A stretch of DNA of 64,000 bases from Podarcis raffonei (GCF_027172205.1 NC_070619.1:506001-570000), one strand, 5' to 3'. Positions 1-12,122 are shown, counted from the stretch's first letter. A program made the numbers and translations. The notes: a model not told the origin generated them from the sequence alone.

Positions 1-71
1 AGAAGGCGAGGCCACCTGCATGCCTGCCCTCCCTACCCCTGGACAATGGGCGAGGGATGATGCCATGCTAC

Positions 72-2069
72 CTGTGAGAGAGGCTGCCCAGATGGTGCCG
101 TAGGAGGGCAGGGCGATTCCTCCATTGCCCAGCGCAGCTGCCAGGCCCCTCTCCAGCGCCTGCTCTTCTGCGTCTGGGCTGAGCGGCTGCAAGGAGAACC
201 ATAGGCGGAAGTGGACGAGGATGCTGGCATTGCCCTTCCTGCCAAGTGGAGACACAAGCGCAAGAGGTGGGGGCCAGGCTGCTTCCCCTCACCTGCAGCA
301 CCAGGGCAGGGCGGGGCAGGGCAGGACACACTCCATGGCTTAGCCTACCTGTATTGCAAGACGGAGCACCTGTCACAGGTCCCTTCCAGGGCTGAGTTCT
401 TAAAGCTGCTTTTAAACTGAGACGGGACAGAAAAGGGGGGGCAAATGGGTGACTGTCATGACTGGTTGAACACAGAGGAATGGTGGGAGGAACCAGCTGG
501 GGGAACCCCCAAGAAAGAAGGCCCAGAGCCTGGGGGGACGAGGACAAGGTAGAAGAGGGAGAAGATGAGGAAGAGGTAACAGGGCTTTGTGAGCGGGGAG
601 AGTCTGTGGCAGAGAGGAGTCCAGAATCGGAGGCAGAAGCTGAAACAGGTGAGGAAGGAGGCCAAGAGGCAGAGAGGAGTCTGGCTGGGAAGTCAGGGGG
701 GGTCTCCCACTCCTGTGCCAACAAGCTCTCCTCCCCGCTGTTCTCCCAGAACAAGAAGAGGCATGAAGAGGGCAGGGGAGAGGTTGGCTGCATGCAGGTA
801 CAGTCTCTGATTGCTTGGGGGAAACCCTGGGGTAGAGGAGGCTTAGATAGATGTGGGGAGATGGGGACCTTTAGCCTCAGCAACTGCTTCATGGGAGCAA
901 GACCTACCAGAGGTGAGCTGCTGTGTTCATTAGGCCTGACACTTCTGTTTTTGCTAAGAGAGCATGAACTCCAGCTTGCTAAGTGTGATTTACAGCTGGC
1001 TCCCCACTGTCAGCGAACCTCCCCCCTGCACCCCCAGCAGGAAAAAGTGGTGATATGGCGCCCTGTGCAAGGCCAAAATTTGGCGCCCCCACATGGATCT
1101 TATCAGTGATTGATGTTTTCAATTTTGTGTTGCCTCACCTGCAGCCCCCTAAATCCAGTATTGCTCCTGCCTTGAAGGGACCAGAAATCAAAGCCTGCCA
1201 TGGCCACCCCAAACCCCCAGCTCCTCCAGTGCTTCATCTGCAGAACCACCCACCCACCCACACCCCACAGGGGCTCTTCTCTCTGCCCTCACCAGCCTCT
1301 CCAGGACGGGGGTCAAGGTGCGGTGATAGTTGGAGCTCGGGCACTGCAGGCTGCTCTCATAACGGAGGCCCTGCAGCTCCACCAGGTGATCTGCCAGGAA
1401 CTCCTGCTTCACCAGGAAGGCTGCAGAGAGGAAGAGGTACAGGGTGGGTTGGTGCAAAAGCACCAGCGTTGGGGGGGGGGCAGAAGCCAGGACAGAAGCA
1501 CCCCAATCTGCACCTGTTGGACAGGACAGGCTGCCAAGCAGCACATAAACATTACAAAATGAATGAAGTACAGTGGACACTTGGGTTGCGATCCATGCTG
1601 GAGGCAAGTTTGCAACCCACAGCATTCGCAACCCGCAGGGTCTGCACACGCGCAGGTTGTGATTCGGCGCTTCTGCGCATGTGCGACTGCCAAAACCCAG
1701 AAGTAACCCGCTCCAGTACTTCTGGGTTTCAGCGCGTCCATAACCCGAAAAAACGCAACCTGAAGCGTCTGTAACCCGAGGTATAACTGTAATGCTAATG
1801 AGATATTGCAATTAATTCAAGTGTAAATGCCTGACAAAGAAGGGAAGCAGGGTACACAAATTTAAGAAAGTAAGGCAAGTTTGAGAAATGAATCAAATTT
1901 TCGCAGGGATGGACTCACCCATCAGGATCGCACCACAGCTGGCCGTGATGGCACCCAGGAGGATGGAGACCAGGGTCAGCCTGCAGCGGGTGCTGCCTCC
2001 CCCAGCAACAGGGCGGCACTTCTCTCCCCCCAGCACTGGTTTCCCAGCAGGGACTACTGGCGGCTCCAT
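72..2069 (-). CDS. TMPRSS9: TMPRSS9 (polyserase-1), N-terminal coding exons, partial
   Basis: Type II transmembrane serine protease; only the N-terminal part is here and the gene continues past the left edge. Minus-strand exons in transcript order: 1919-2069 (ATG at 2069), 1293-1420, 349-416, 72-238, all with GT-AG junctions and matching phases. Exon 1 encodes MEPPVVPAGK, a short cytoplasmic tail and then the membrane anchor (LVSILLGAITASCGAIL). Exons 2-4 encode the stem with a SEA-like domain: LVELQGLRYESSL, YHRTLTPVLERL, ASILVHFRLWFSL and LPSYGTIWAASLTG. These match recalled human TMPRSS9 (RGIRWTSSL, YHRTLTPTLEAL, AAYGTIVSAELTG) closely enough for a firm call. The LDL-receptor and trypsin-like domains must lie to the left. 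Exon 349-416 is only 68 nt; it is needed to keep phase and carries a CxxC pair (CDRC). The neighbour SPPL2B is next to TMPRSS9 in human as well. Confidence 0.9.
1571..1789. mobile_element. TA-flanked terminal-inverted-repeat element, copy 1
   Basis: A 219-bp palindromic nonautonomous DNA transposon with TA on both sides, as expected for a Tc1/mariner-type insertion. The ends read CAGTGGACACTTGGGTTGCG and, inverted, AACCCGAGGTATAACTG. It is more diverged than the other copies and lies in TMPRSS9 intron 1. Confidence 0.7.
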
Positions 2070-2359
2070 GCTTGTCCTGCAGACTGCAGAAGTTCTACAT
2101 TGGGGGAAGAAAACGGGCTAAAATGGCTTTGGCAAGGGATTCTTGACCCTTTCAGATTTCAAGTATTCAGATTTCTGGAAGATTTGGTTAGACACTGTGT
2201 CCCTCCCACTTAGGTCCACCTTCCCCTTCCCGTTTTGGACACATGCCAGTAAGACATGTGGAAAGGATCCTGGGGTCTAAAGTGGACCACATGAGTCCAC
2301 AGGGTGATGGAGCAGCAAAAAAAAGCCCTAACATTACTCTAGGCTGCATACGCAGAATA

Positions 2360-2583
2360 CAGTGGTACCTCGGGTTAAGTACTTTATTCGTTCCGGAGGT
2401 CCATACTTAACCTGAAACTGTTCTTAACCTGAAGCACCACTTTAGCTAACAGGGCCTCCTGCTGCTGCCGCGCCGCCGGAGCAGTTTCTGTTCTCATCCT
2501 GAAGCAAAGTTTTTAACCTGAAGCACTATTTCTGGGTTAGCGGAGTCTGTAACCTGAAGCATATGTAACCCGAGGTACCACTG
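2360..2583. mobile_element. TA-flanked terminal-inverted-repeat element, copy 2
   Basis: Same family as 1571-1789: TA, then CAGTGGTACCTCGGGTTA, then a GC-rich centre, then TAACCCGAGGTACCACTG, then TA. The two ends are near-perfect inverted repeats, and the inside repeats the ACCTGAAGC motif. It abuts a CR1 fragment at 2586. Confidence 0.8.
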
Positions 2584-2585
2584 TA

Positions 2586-2945
2586 GTGTCCAGATCAAGG
2601 GAAGTCATAGTGCCGCTCTATTCTGCTTTGGTCAGACCACACCGGGAGTCCTGTGTCCAGTTCTGGGCACCACAATTTAAGAAGGATGTTGACAAGCGGG
2701 AAGGTGTGCAGAGGAGGGTGACCAAGATGATCAAGGGTCTGGAAACCAAGCCTTATGAGGAATGGTTGGAGGAGCTGGGTATGTTTAGCGTAGAGGAGTC
2801 TGAGAGGAGATAGGAGAGCAATCTTCAAATATCTAAAGGGCTGTTCCATGGAAGAGGGAGCAAGTTTGTTTTCTGCTGCTCTGGAAGGGAGGACCTGAAC
2901 TATTGGCTTCAAGTTACAAGAAAGGCGATTCTGACTCAATATCAG
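2586..2945 (+). mobile_element. CR1 LINE fragment (end of reverse transcriptase)
   Basis: The reading frame holds [27 protein letters not shown] and [15 protein letters not shown], the conserved C-terminal stretch of CR1 ORF2, followed by a decayed FKLQERRF-type segment. It is truncated at both ends and carries no intact frame. Confidence 0.85.
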
Positions 2946-3615
2946 AAGATGCGGTGCTGACCTGGTTGCATCTCAATGAGCCGCTTGGCACTCAGCCCTT
3001 CTCTTGTCCCTGGGAGAATCTGCAGGTGCTGCCTGGGGATGGGGAGCCTTGGGATTGGGGCCCCTGACAAGGCAGCCGAGGAACAATTCTCCTTGAGCCA
3101 TTTCTTGTGGAAAGCAAAGGAGAAATGGAACGAAAGCCGTCCTGATCATTGGCTGCTGCAGCCGTTACTTGGGGCTGAGAAGAATTCCCTTCTTCGGAAA
3201 CTGTGGGGTTGTTATCCTGCACTTTCATTGTGAAAGGGTTGGGGAAATGCTTCTACTTCTGGGAAGATACTGGGATTTCATGGGGGGGCTGCTTTCAACT
3301 AAATGACACAGACAACTGCAGTTGGGGACTAATCCTTGGGAGCGCCTCCAACTCCTAGGGGCTGTGGGGGCTTCAGCCCCCACAATAGAATATTTCAGGG
3401 AGCTGGGCCCCCACAAAGTGGATGGGCATTCCTACTCAGATGGTGTGCACACACTGCATCATGTGGGGAGGGGCTTACCTGGGTCCCCACAATATTTTAC
3501 TCAAGTTGGCACCCCTGCCTCCAACACATGACAAGCTTGCTGGATCAGGCCAAAGGGGGCCCATCCAGCCACCAGCCACAGCAGCCAAATACCCCAAAAG
3601 ACCTGGAAGTTCAGA
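2946..3615. other. intergenic stretch, nothing recognised
   Basis: No gene, RNA or clear repeat was recognised here. Short open frames on both strands lack domains and have no splice context. Confidence 0.4.
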
Positions 3616-4010
3616 TGTTACATAAGGACATCAGAAGAGCCTGGCTGCTGGATCAGGCCAAAGGGGGCCTGTCTAGCCCAGTATCCTGTTCTCACAGTGG
3701 CTGACCAGGTGCCCAAAGGGAAATCTGCAAGCAGGAGCCAAGCACAAGAGCAACTCTCCCCTCCTGCGGTTTCCAGCAACGGGCACTCAGGAGCCCCCCA
3801 GAGCCCTCTCCTCCTCCATGAACTTGTCCAGTTCCTCTTTTAAAGACAGCCAGATTGGTGCCATCCTTGTCTCCTGTGGGAGAGAGTTCCAGAGTTTAAC
3901 ACTACGAGGAGAATGGCCTTTTCTTGAGTGTGAGATTGAGGAGCTGTTGGAAATTTGGAAAGCGGACCCTCCTCACCCACAGCTTCCTGCATCTAAGGGG
4001 AGGGACCCAA
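3616..4010 (+). repeat. old CR1/L3-like LINE 3' region
   Basis: A dispersed sequence containing GGATCAGGCCAAAGGGGGCC, then TCCTGTTCTCACAGTGGC, then a stretch on gagagttccagagtttaac. The same module recurs at 5718-5880, 6155-6300, 14575-14700, 28310-28640, 37728-38200, 59225-59650, 60180-60420 and 60830-61320. It is read as a LINE 3' tail common in reptiles; the exact family is not settled by eye. Confidence 0.55.
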
Positions 4011-4074
4011 TGTGAGATGGGGGGTGTCAGAAGGAATCAGAGCCCCAGGGGAAACTTGGGGAAGGCTGGGAGGG

Positions 4075-4240
4075 CATACCCTCCAATGAAACGACATCTG
4101 AAGGCAGCCCTGTTTAGGGAGATTTTTAATGTTTTATTGTGTTTTTAATATACTGTAGGGAGCCGCCCAGAGTTGTTGGGGAAACCCAGACAGATGGGTG
4201 GGGTATAAGTAATAAATTATTATTTATTCTTATTCTTATT
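4075..4240 (+). repeat. LINE 3' end (L2-like)
   Basis: Contains CATCTGAAGGCAGCCCTGTT, GAGCCGCCCAGAGTTG and GATGGGTGGGGTATAAGTAA followed by an AT-rich tail. Related copies lie at 25820-26018, 36172-36660 (inverted), 51190-51300 and 51885-52800. Confidence 0.6.
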
Positions 4241-4439
4241 AGGGACATCCTATTCCATAACAACAGCAACAATACCCACCTATCTGACTGGGCTGCCCCA
4301 GCCACACCGAGCGGCTTTCAACATATATAAAAACATAATAAGACATTAAACATTAAAAAAAACATCTCTAGACAGGGCTGCCTTCAAATGTTTTCTAAAG
4401 GTTGTATTATCTCCTTAGCTCAGGGCTCACATAACTAAT

Positions 4440-4578
4440 CATACCCTCCAACATTTCTCTGTTGAAAATAGGGACGTCCTAAGGAAAAGCGGGATATCCC
4501 AGGATCAAATCAGAAACCAGGATGGCGTCTGTATATCTGGGATGTCCCTGGAAAATAGGGGCATTTGGAGGGTCTGGG
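4440..4578. mobile_element. short inverted-repeat element (hAT-like)
   Basis: The ends CATACCCTCCAACATTT and GCATTTGGAGGGTCTG are imperfect inverted repeats, and the inside has matching GGGACGTCC and GGGATGTCCC arms. A target duplication was not resolved. Confidence 0.5.
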
Positions 4579-5100
4579 AGGGCAGGCAAATGGAAGCGCT
4601 CAAACATCCTCTGGCACCTGCAAAGTAAGCGCAGAGGATCCCTGGGCACCGTCTGGAACTCTGGTAGTGAAACAGACCTCTCTGTGTGCAGGCCTCTTGG
4701 CCTCCCCCAGGTTTAGCTCCATCAGCGCCAGAAGAAAGGCCTCTATGATTTCTCTGCCCAGCCCTGCCAGGGATCTCCCCAGAGAACAAAGCCTTTGTGG
4801 TTTCTGCTTTGTGAGAAGCGGCAGTTTCGGCCAGAGCAGACTGCTTGGCATGTGAAGACTAGCCAGAGGGCTGGAGTGGGCAGCCCCGCTCTTGCTTTTG
4901 CCTCCATCCTCCAGATCTGCCAGGTGGGGCTGGCGATGCCCCTGTAAGGGGCGCTGGAGGCACTTCTTGGCGTACGCTCCCTGCACTGACTGCCAAACAG
5001 CCATGGCCCTCCTGGGTTTGGAAAGCCCTTTGGGCAGCAAAGCATCCCTTCATGAAAACCAACTTGCCACTGCCAGGAGGCATGGGAGGTGTCTCTGCAC

Positions 5101-5172
5101 TCAGACCATTTCAGCCACAAACACACAACCCTGAGATTAAGAGTTTAATGCTCTACCAACTGAGCCAACTCT
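5101..5172 (-). pseudogene. tRNA-Lys(CUU)-like relic
   Basis: On the minus strand the sequence TTGGCTCAGTTGGTAGAGCA (D arm with A box) is followed by ACTCTTAATCTCAGGGTT (anticodon loop CTCTTAA, anticodon CTT). A weak T arm GTTTGTGGC follows. The D arm and anticodon loop match eukaryotic tRNA-Lys, but the 5' side of the anticodon stem no longer pairs and the acceptor stem is not restored by the flanks. It is read as a retroposed or decayed tRNA, not a working gene. Confidence 0.6.
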
Positions 5173-7270
5173 TGTCACTGAAGAATCTGTCCAGCAGATT
5201 TGCCATCAAAGCACAGCAAGAAGGGCTATAATAGCTGAGCTTTGATCGTCAGCAGCAGCTCTAGGAAAGGTTGGCAGAGACCCGCCCTGAAGAGCTGCTG
5301 CTGCCAGCCTGTGTGGGCAATATTGAGCCTCATAGCCCAGGGGCCTGGCAGGTTTCCATGTTGAAAAGATAAGGGGGTTGCTAGTAGTTTAACGTGCAAA
5401 TGAGTGTGCCTGCATGCATCCCCACCAGGTGGGATCCCCTGTCCCAATTCATAATCTACAGTCACACCCCAACTCTGGCCTTTTGCCTCCCCTTGCTAAA
5501 ATTCCTCCTGGCCAGCTATATGGCTCAGCTGCTTTTGCATCAGCACAGCAAGTTTTAAGGACCCTGATCTGTGCTCAGATTCTTCCCCCACGTCCAGGGG
5601 CTTCTTCCTGACCCTTCAGGTACTGAGTCCATTACCTTGATGGACTTTACCCTACTAGGTAAGGCAATAGCTCTGGTCCAAGATGAGTCCAGAGTCAGGG
5701 TCACAAGGATGTCAGGAGAGCCCTGCAGAAACAGCAAGCAGCTGGATCAGCCCCAAAGGGGGGTCGGCCGCTCCAGCACCCTATTTTTACACACAGTGGC
5801 CACCCGGTGCCCTCCAAGGGGAAGAAGCCCCCAAGCAAGGCCTGAGCGCAGCAAAAAACCCCATGTGTGGCTTGCAAGAATAGATGGAAGGATATTTTGA
5901 ACTCTTAGAACATTGTGACGCTCAGGAAGGTTTTTGTTTTTAAGTGGTGGGTCTTGGCAGGAAGAGCTGGATATAAAGTCAACCAGCAAACAAACATTGT
6001 TTGCAATGAGGCTGACTAGCTTGGCTGCCCTTTTGGAAACTGTCCTGGACTGGAGCAAAGCACCGTCTTTCTCTTCAAGCTTTTGGGAAGGTGAGATCCT
6101 TCTAAGGCAATGGAAACAATTCCTGGCTTCTGATGAAACGTCTGAAGGCACCACCAACAGCTGGATCAGGCCACAGGAGGCCCCTCTGTTCCCGCACCGT
6201 TTTCACAGTCACTGGCCAACCAGTTACCTCTTCTGGGAAGCCCCCAAGAGCAGTAACTCTCCCCCCAGCTACGATTTCCAGAAACTGGGATTCCACTGGC
6301 TTTGGCACTTAGAGTCCTCCTGGCTAGTAGCCACCAATAGCCTTAGGCCCCATGAATCTGTCTGAGTGTCAGAAGTTGGTGGCCATCGTTGCGTGAAGAA
6401 AGACTTCCTTTTGCCTGTCCTGAGTCTCCAGCCAGGCATCGTGTCATGCCAGCGGTTCTCCCAGGGTGTGGCACGAGAGGATGGCAAGTGTGACAGGAAG
6501 ATTCCAGGCCAATCCAAGAAACACTGAAACTTTTCTGTGTACGACGGTATCAAAATAATTTTGTTTGGCTCTACAGAGAGAAACAGGATCCATGCCTCTT
6601 GTCAAAAGCATTGACTATGCTTCCACAGTTCTCCGCAGCATATTGCTGGAAACAAGAATTTCCAATTCTGACAAATATGCAAGGTCAGAGATGAGAAAGG
6701 CTTCTTTGTGTTGACAAGAGGAGAGCTTGCTAGTCTCAAATTAGACCTGATGCCTAGCCAAAGGAAGCTCACACTGAGTTTGTATTCACACTTAAAGCAC
6801 ACCTGTAAGAGGCTGGTTTATAACTACATTTGGGGAAAGGTTCTTGTTCTTATGTAGCCACGTTGTTTTTTTACTTTCTGGATGTGCCATGATCATGTAA
6901 TAAAGAAGTTGCGTTCTAGGTTATAAATCAAGCACTGCTAGTTGATACGCTGGAAAACAAAACTAAGCAGAAATAATTTCTGTGGCGCGAGCAAATTGTT
7001 ATTCTGAAAGTGGCCCAGAGAGAAAAGTTTGAGAACCACCAGATTCTGAGGCACTTCTCTCCTGCCTCTGCTTCCTTGCCTTTCCTTTCAGCTGAAAAGC
7101 CCCCCAAGGTGGCAACTTTTCCTTGAAGGGGAAATCAACCAGAGGTCCTTGCCATACATTTCTGTCTCTCTTGGGCGCACCGCTCCTCCCCCCACCCCCA
7201 TGAGCCTCCCCAGCACCCAAGGGTGGTCTTTAAGGGAGTGAGGCAGGGCGCCCTCAGGTCGGGGACTCAC
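5173..7270. other. intergenic stretch with old repeats only
   Basis: Two copies of the GGATCAGGCC-type LINE tail lie at about 5718-5880 and 6155-6300. The rest, including 6300-7250, shows no recognisable gene or RNA. Confidence 0.4.
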
Positions 7271-7345
7271 CTGCCTGGCCCAGGGCGGTCGTTTCAGCAG
7301 AGCTCACCTGGCTGCAGCCACCGGCCATGCTCCATCCGCTCCCCT
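7271..7345 (-). other. candidate 5' noncoding exon of TMPRSS9
   Basis: On the minus strand this short GC-rich block ends at two good donor sites, GCAG|GTGAGTCC at 7271/7270 and CCAG|GTGAGCTC at 7308/7307. It lies just downstream of a C-rich run (7393-7425 on the plus strand is GGGGAG repeats). The first coding exon of TMPRSS9 is preceded by a pyrimidine tract and an acceptor, which implies an upstream exon. The link between the two is inference only, and either could belong to an unrelated transcript or to none. Confidence 0.25.
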
Positions 7346-7392
7346 CTGTCTCTGGCTCTGGAGGGGAGGTTTTGTTGGGCAGGGAAGGTGAG

Positions 7393-7425
7393 AGGAGGAG
7401 GGGGAGGGGGAGGGGGAGGGGGAGG
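7393..7425 (+). repeat. (GGGGAG)n simple repeat
   Basis: A run of GGGGAG units within a purine-rich tract next to the candidate TMPRSS9 leader exon. Confidence 0.8.
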
Positions 7426-7857
7426 AAGGTGTGGGTGTGGGAGCTTAAAGGTACAGGCCAAAAGGAGCAGAGCAGCAGACCCCAGGTGAGGATCCTTCCC
7501 TGGCAGCGCCTGGCCACGTGGGATGCCATCTGCAGAGCCCAAAGTCCATGGGGCTGCTGCAGCTGCTGCTTCCAAAACATCTTTGTTCTCCTGAGCATTG
7601 ATTATGGAATTTCCCATGCTCAAGGAGGATGGAGGGACAGTTTTCCCTCAAGGGAAGGCTGAAGATTCTTGAGTGCTTCATTTTGGGGATAGGAATGGAG
7701 TTTGCGAAGGATGGGTGGGGCGGGGAAGGAGCCACTACAGAAGGTCCCAGTTTCAGTCCCCACTGGCATCTCCAGGTCAGGCTGGGAAACCCTGGAGAGC
7801 CTCTGCCAGTCAATGAATCCTAGAACTGTGGAGTTGGAAGGGAGCACCAAAGGTCAT

Positions 7858-9016
7858 CCTACCTTGATTTCAGCAAGGCATTTGACAAGGTGCCCCATGA
7901 TATTCTTGTAAAGAAGCTGGTAAAATGCGGTCTTGACTATGCTACCACTCAGTGGATTTGTAACTGGCTGACTGACCGAACCCAAAGGGTGCTCATCAAC
8001 GGTTCCTCTTCATCCTGGAGAAGAGTGACTAGTGGGGTGCCACAGGGTTCTGTCTTGGGCCCGGTCTTATTCAACATCTTTATCAACGACTTGGATGATG
8101 GACTCAAGGGCATCCTGATCAAATTTGCAGATGACACCAAACTGGGAGGGGTGGCTAACACCCCAGAGGACAGGATCACACTTCAAAACGACCTTGACAG
8201 ATTGGAGAACTGGGCCAAAACAAACAAGATGAATTTTAACAGGGAGAAATGTAAAGTATTGCACTTGGGCAAAAAAAATAAGAGGCACAAATACAAGATG
8301 GGTGACACCTGGCTTGAGAGCAGTACATGTGAAAAGGATCTAGGAGTCTTGGTTGACCACAAACTTGACATGACCCAACAGTGTGACGCGGCAGCTAAAA
8401 AAGCCAATGCAATTCTGGGCTGCATCAATAGGAGTATAGCATCTAGATCAAGGGAAGTAATAGTGCCACTGTATTCTGCTCTGGTCAGACCTCACCTGGA
8501 GTACTGTGTCCAGTTCTGGGCACCACAGTTCAAGAAGGACACTGACAAACTGGAACGTGTCCAGAGGAGGGCAACCAAAATGGTCAAAGGCCTGGAAACG
8601 ATGCCTTATGAGGAATGGCTAAGGGAGCTGGGCATGTTTAGCCTGGAGAAGAGGAGGTTAAGGGGTGATATGATAGCCATGTTCAAATATATAAAAGGAT
8701 GTCACATAGAGGAGGGAGAAAGGTTGTTTTCTGCTGCTCCAGAGAAGCGGACACGGAGCAATGGATCCAAACTACAAGAAAGAAGATTCCACCTAAACAT
8801 TAGGAAGAACTTCCTGACAGTAAGAGCTGTTTGACAGTGGAATTTGCTGCCAAGGAGTGTGGTGGAGTCTCCTTCTTTGGAGGTCTTTAAGCAGAGGCTT
8901 GACAACCATATGTCAGGAGTTCTCTGATGGTGTTTCCTGCTTGGCAGGGGGTTGGACTCGATGGCCCTTGTGGTCTCTTCTATGATTCTATGAACTCTAT
9001 GATTCTATGATTCTAA
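7858..9016 (+). mobile_element. CR1 LINE, 5'-truncated, with open RT frame
   Basis: The best-preserved LINE of the window. An open frame from about 7890 to 8834 (314 codons from its first ATG) encodes the CR1 reverse transcriptase from the [10 protein letters not shown] block onward. Motifs include [20 protein letters not shown], the catalytic FADD ([10 protein letters not shown]), [20 protein letters not shown] and [20 protein letters not shown]. The 3' end carries the CR1 hallmark of repeated ATTCTATGA units at about 8978-9014. The endonuclease and ORF1 are missing, so the copy cannot move by itself. The preceding 7810-7857 is an inverted scrap of another CR1 3' end. Confidence 0.92.
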
Positions 9017-9479
9017 GTCCCCAATGGCAGAACAGGCAGAAGATAACAAGTGGTATGTTACAAAGGTTGTGAAGGCAGATGGAGGCTGCAGCAGAGGTCG
9101 TCATGATCCTCATGCCATCAGAACAGAGCCTTACTGTGCGTTGGTCAATGTGCACTGATCTACACACATAAAACAAATTCACACACAGACATCTTCCAAA
9201 AACTCATCCCAAACCCCAAAAGTCCCATGGCGATTGGCAAATGGTAACGAGGGCAGGACTGTGAAGTCTGGAAGCCCCAAGTCATGAACCTTAAGGAATG
9301 AGACAGTTGAGCAGCTTGGCAGCTTTATCCACGACTGAGCAGCCCTATTTAGGACCAACTCTGCTCACTCCAAAAAGGGGGAGGGGCTAGAAAAGGTGCC
9401 CTAAACATAGTCTGCCTCCCTTTTTCCCTGACTGGATTACTGCGCCCAGTGAGGTCACCACCCAGAGGTTATAAAAGAC
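9017..9479. other. intergenic stretch, nothing recognised
   Basis: No gene, RNA or repeat was recognised between the CR1 tail and the next LINE. Confidence 0.4.
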
Positions 9480-11551
9480 AATTGAACTTTGGAACATGGA
9501 ATATACAGATAATGAGCATCTCAAACGCAGAACTGCTATCATTGCACAAGAGCTGCAATGTTTTAACATCGATATTGCAGCACTTCAAGAAACTCAAAAA
9601 GCAGGTGAGGGACAACTGAAGGAAGAAAAAGGAGGGTACACTTGCTTCTAAATACATGGAGCAGGTTTTGCTATCAAAAATGATCTTGTAAAGCTCTTGT
9701 CAGAAGTCCCTACCAGCATTAATGAGTGACTTTCAACTCTTTGAATAAAACTCACCAAAAACCAGCAGGCAACTATTCTAAGCGCTTATGCACCAACACT
9801 GGATGCTGACGAAAACATTAAAGAAAAAAATTACTCTCAGTTGCATACCATCCTATCCGAGATGCCTAAGGAGGATAAAATTACCCTCCTGGGTGATTTT
9901 AATGCAAGAGTTGGGCGAGATTTTGATCTGTGGCCTGGGACTATTGGGAAAGAAGGAACTGGCAACAGCAACCAGAACGGAATCTTACTTTTGACAATAT
10001 GTGTAGCACACAACCTTGTTATTGCCAACACACATTTTTTTCGACAAAAAAATAAATTAAAAACATCATGGAGGCATTCTCGGTCAAACCACTGGCACCT
10101 CTTAGTCTATTTAATTGTCCAAGCTGAAGATTGCCATGATGTGCTCCTTACCAGGGCTATGATTAATGCTGACAACTGCTAGACAGATCACAGATTAATA
10201 CACTCCACGATGGCTATCAAGATTATACCTCAATACAGGCTTCAAGGAAGGAAACCAAGGCGCAAAATGAACACTCAAGCCCTTCAAGATCCCATTAAGC
10301 GGGATTGTTTCCACACAACCCATAAAGACCATCTGCTTTCAGATTTCCCAGATAAAGTTGAGGAACACCGGACCAAGCTAAAAACATCCATTATTGCAGC
10401 CTGTGAACAAACTATTGGTTACCAAACCAAGAAACACCAGGACTGGTTTGATGAGAATGACGATGAGATTGAACACATTATTGACAAGAAAAGGAAGGCC
10501 TTTCAGATCTGGCAAAGAGATAGAAACTGTGCCACTAAGGAAAAAACCCAATGCTAAGGCTGAGGTGCAAAGAACCAGACAACTGGAAAAACACCTGGTG
10601 GATAAAAAAGCTCCAGAGTGCTTAGCCGACACTCATGATGCACAGTTTCTTTAAAACCACAAAGACCATCTATGGGCCAATAAATCATGGCACATGCCTC
10701 CTACGCCCAGCAGACAGTACCACACTTCTAAAAGATAAGGAAGCTATTGCACTGCGCTGGAAAGAACATTGCCAACATCTCCTTAAGCACAACTCCCCTG
10801 TAGCTGCTGAGGTCCTCTCAAAAATTCTGCAAAAAAAAAAAAAATTAGAGATGAACTTGTAGTATCTCCAAATCTGGGAGAGTTGTGTACAGCTATTAAC
10901 CAAATGAAAAACAACAAAGCCAGCGGACCTGATGGGATACCTGCCCAAGTCTTCAAAGTAGGTGGAATAGAACTTACACAACAACTTCACATGCTCATCG
11001 AAAAAATATGGAAGAGATCCCATCAGACTTTAGGGATGCCAATATTATCAATCTCTTTAAAAAAGGAGACAGAACTGATTGTGGAAACTATTGAGGCATA
11101 TCTCTGCGGCTTGCAAAATTTTTGCAAGGATTTTAGCAAACCGTCTCTTAACAATATCCGAGGCGACCCTTCCTGAATCCCAAAATGGTTTTAGACCTTC
11201 TAGGGGGACAGTGGACATGATTTTCACCACTTGACAGCTTTAAGAAAAATGCAGAGAGCAAAACCACCCCCCATATATGGTGTTTATTGACCTGACTAAG
11301 GCCTTCAACACTGTAAATCACACTGCCCTGTGGACTGTCCTTCTGAAAATAAATTTGTGAACATCCTTTGGCTCCTCCATGATAATATGACAGCAAGATT
11401 CACAGATAACAATGACTCTCAAAGTGAACAATTCACATTAGGATCAGGTTTTAAACAGGGTTGTGTTATCACCCCAGCTCTATTTATTATTTTAATTGCC
11501 ATGATCCTACACTTTGTCAAAGGGAAACTCCCCACGAGAATAGAAATCATA

Positions 11552-11894
11552 CCGTATTGGCCCGAATATAAGCCGCACTCGAATATAAGCCACACCTTTA
11601 AAATTGGAGGGGGGAATAAAAAAAGGGGGGGAACCCAAATATAAGCCGCTCCATTCCTCACTGCTCCTGGCTGCATGCTGGGGGTGGGGAGTCATGCTGT
11701 GTTGCCGGCAGCCTTTCCCCTTCCTCGCTCTCTCGGGGACTACGAACGGGGTGGGAGCCGCTTTGCCGAACTGCTGGCACTGTTTGCCCCGCACTCCTGG
11801 CTGCATACGGTAACGTCGTGAATATAAGCTGCACTTTACCTTTTCGCAGTCAGAATTTCAGAAAAAAGTGAGGGTTATATTCAGGCCAATACGG
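11552..11894. mobile_element. TA-flanked DNA transposon nested in the LINE
   Basis: The ends are CCGTATTGGCCCGAATATAA and its inverted form (TTATATTCAGGCCAATACGG), flanked by TA at 11550-11551 and 11895-11896. The RT frame of the host LINE resumes after it, so it is the younger insertion. It has no transposase. Confidence 0.85.
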
Positions 11895-12122
11895 TATATT
11901 GAACAGATGAAAAGCTCTTTAACTTGAGTAGGCTGAAAGCAAAGAGTAAGGTTACCATAGCTTCTGTTATAGAGCTTCAATATGCTGATGATGATGCATA
12001 CTGAGAAGACAACCTCCAAACCATCCTAAATATCTTCGCAGAAGCTTACAAAAAGCTTGGCTCATTGCTCAGCATCCAAAAACCCAAAGTGCTGCACCAA
12101 CAACTACAAAACAACCCCTCTG

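Noticed and set aside
68-892. Long minus-strand open frame (274 codons) over the TMPRSS9 region
   Set aside because: It crosses the real TMPRSS9 exons in another frame and has no domain; its length comes from high GC content.
4600-5040. 146-codon minus-strand open frame
   Set aside because: No recognisable domain, no splice partners and repeat-rich surroundings; treated as chance.
7810-7858. Inverted CR1 scrap joined to the CR1 at 7858 as a twin-priming inversion
   Set aside because: The scrap belongs to a different CR1 subfamily than the adjoining copy, so two separate insertions explain it better.
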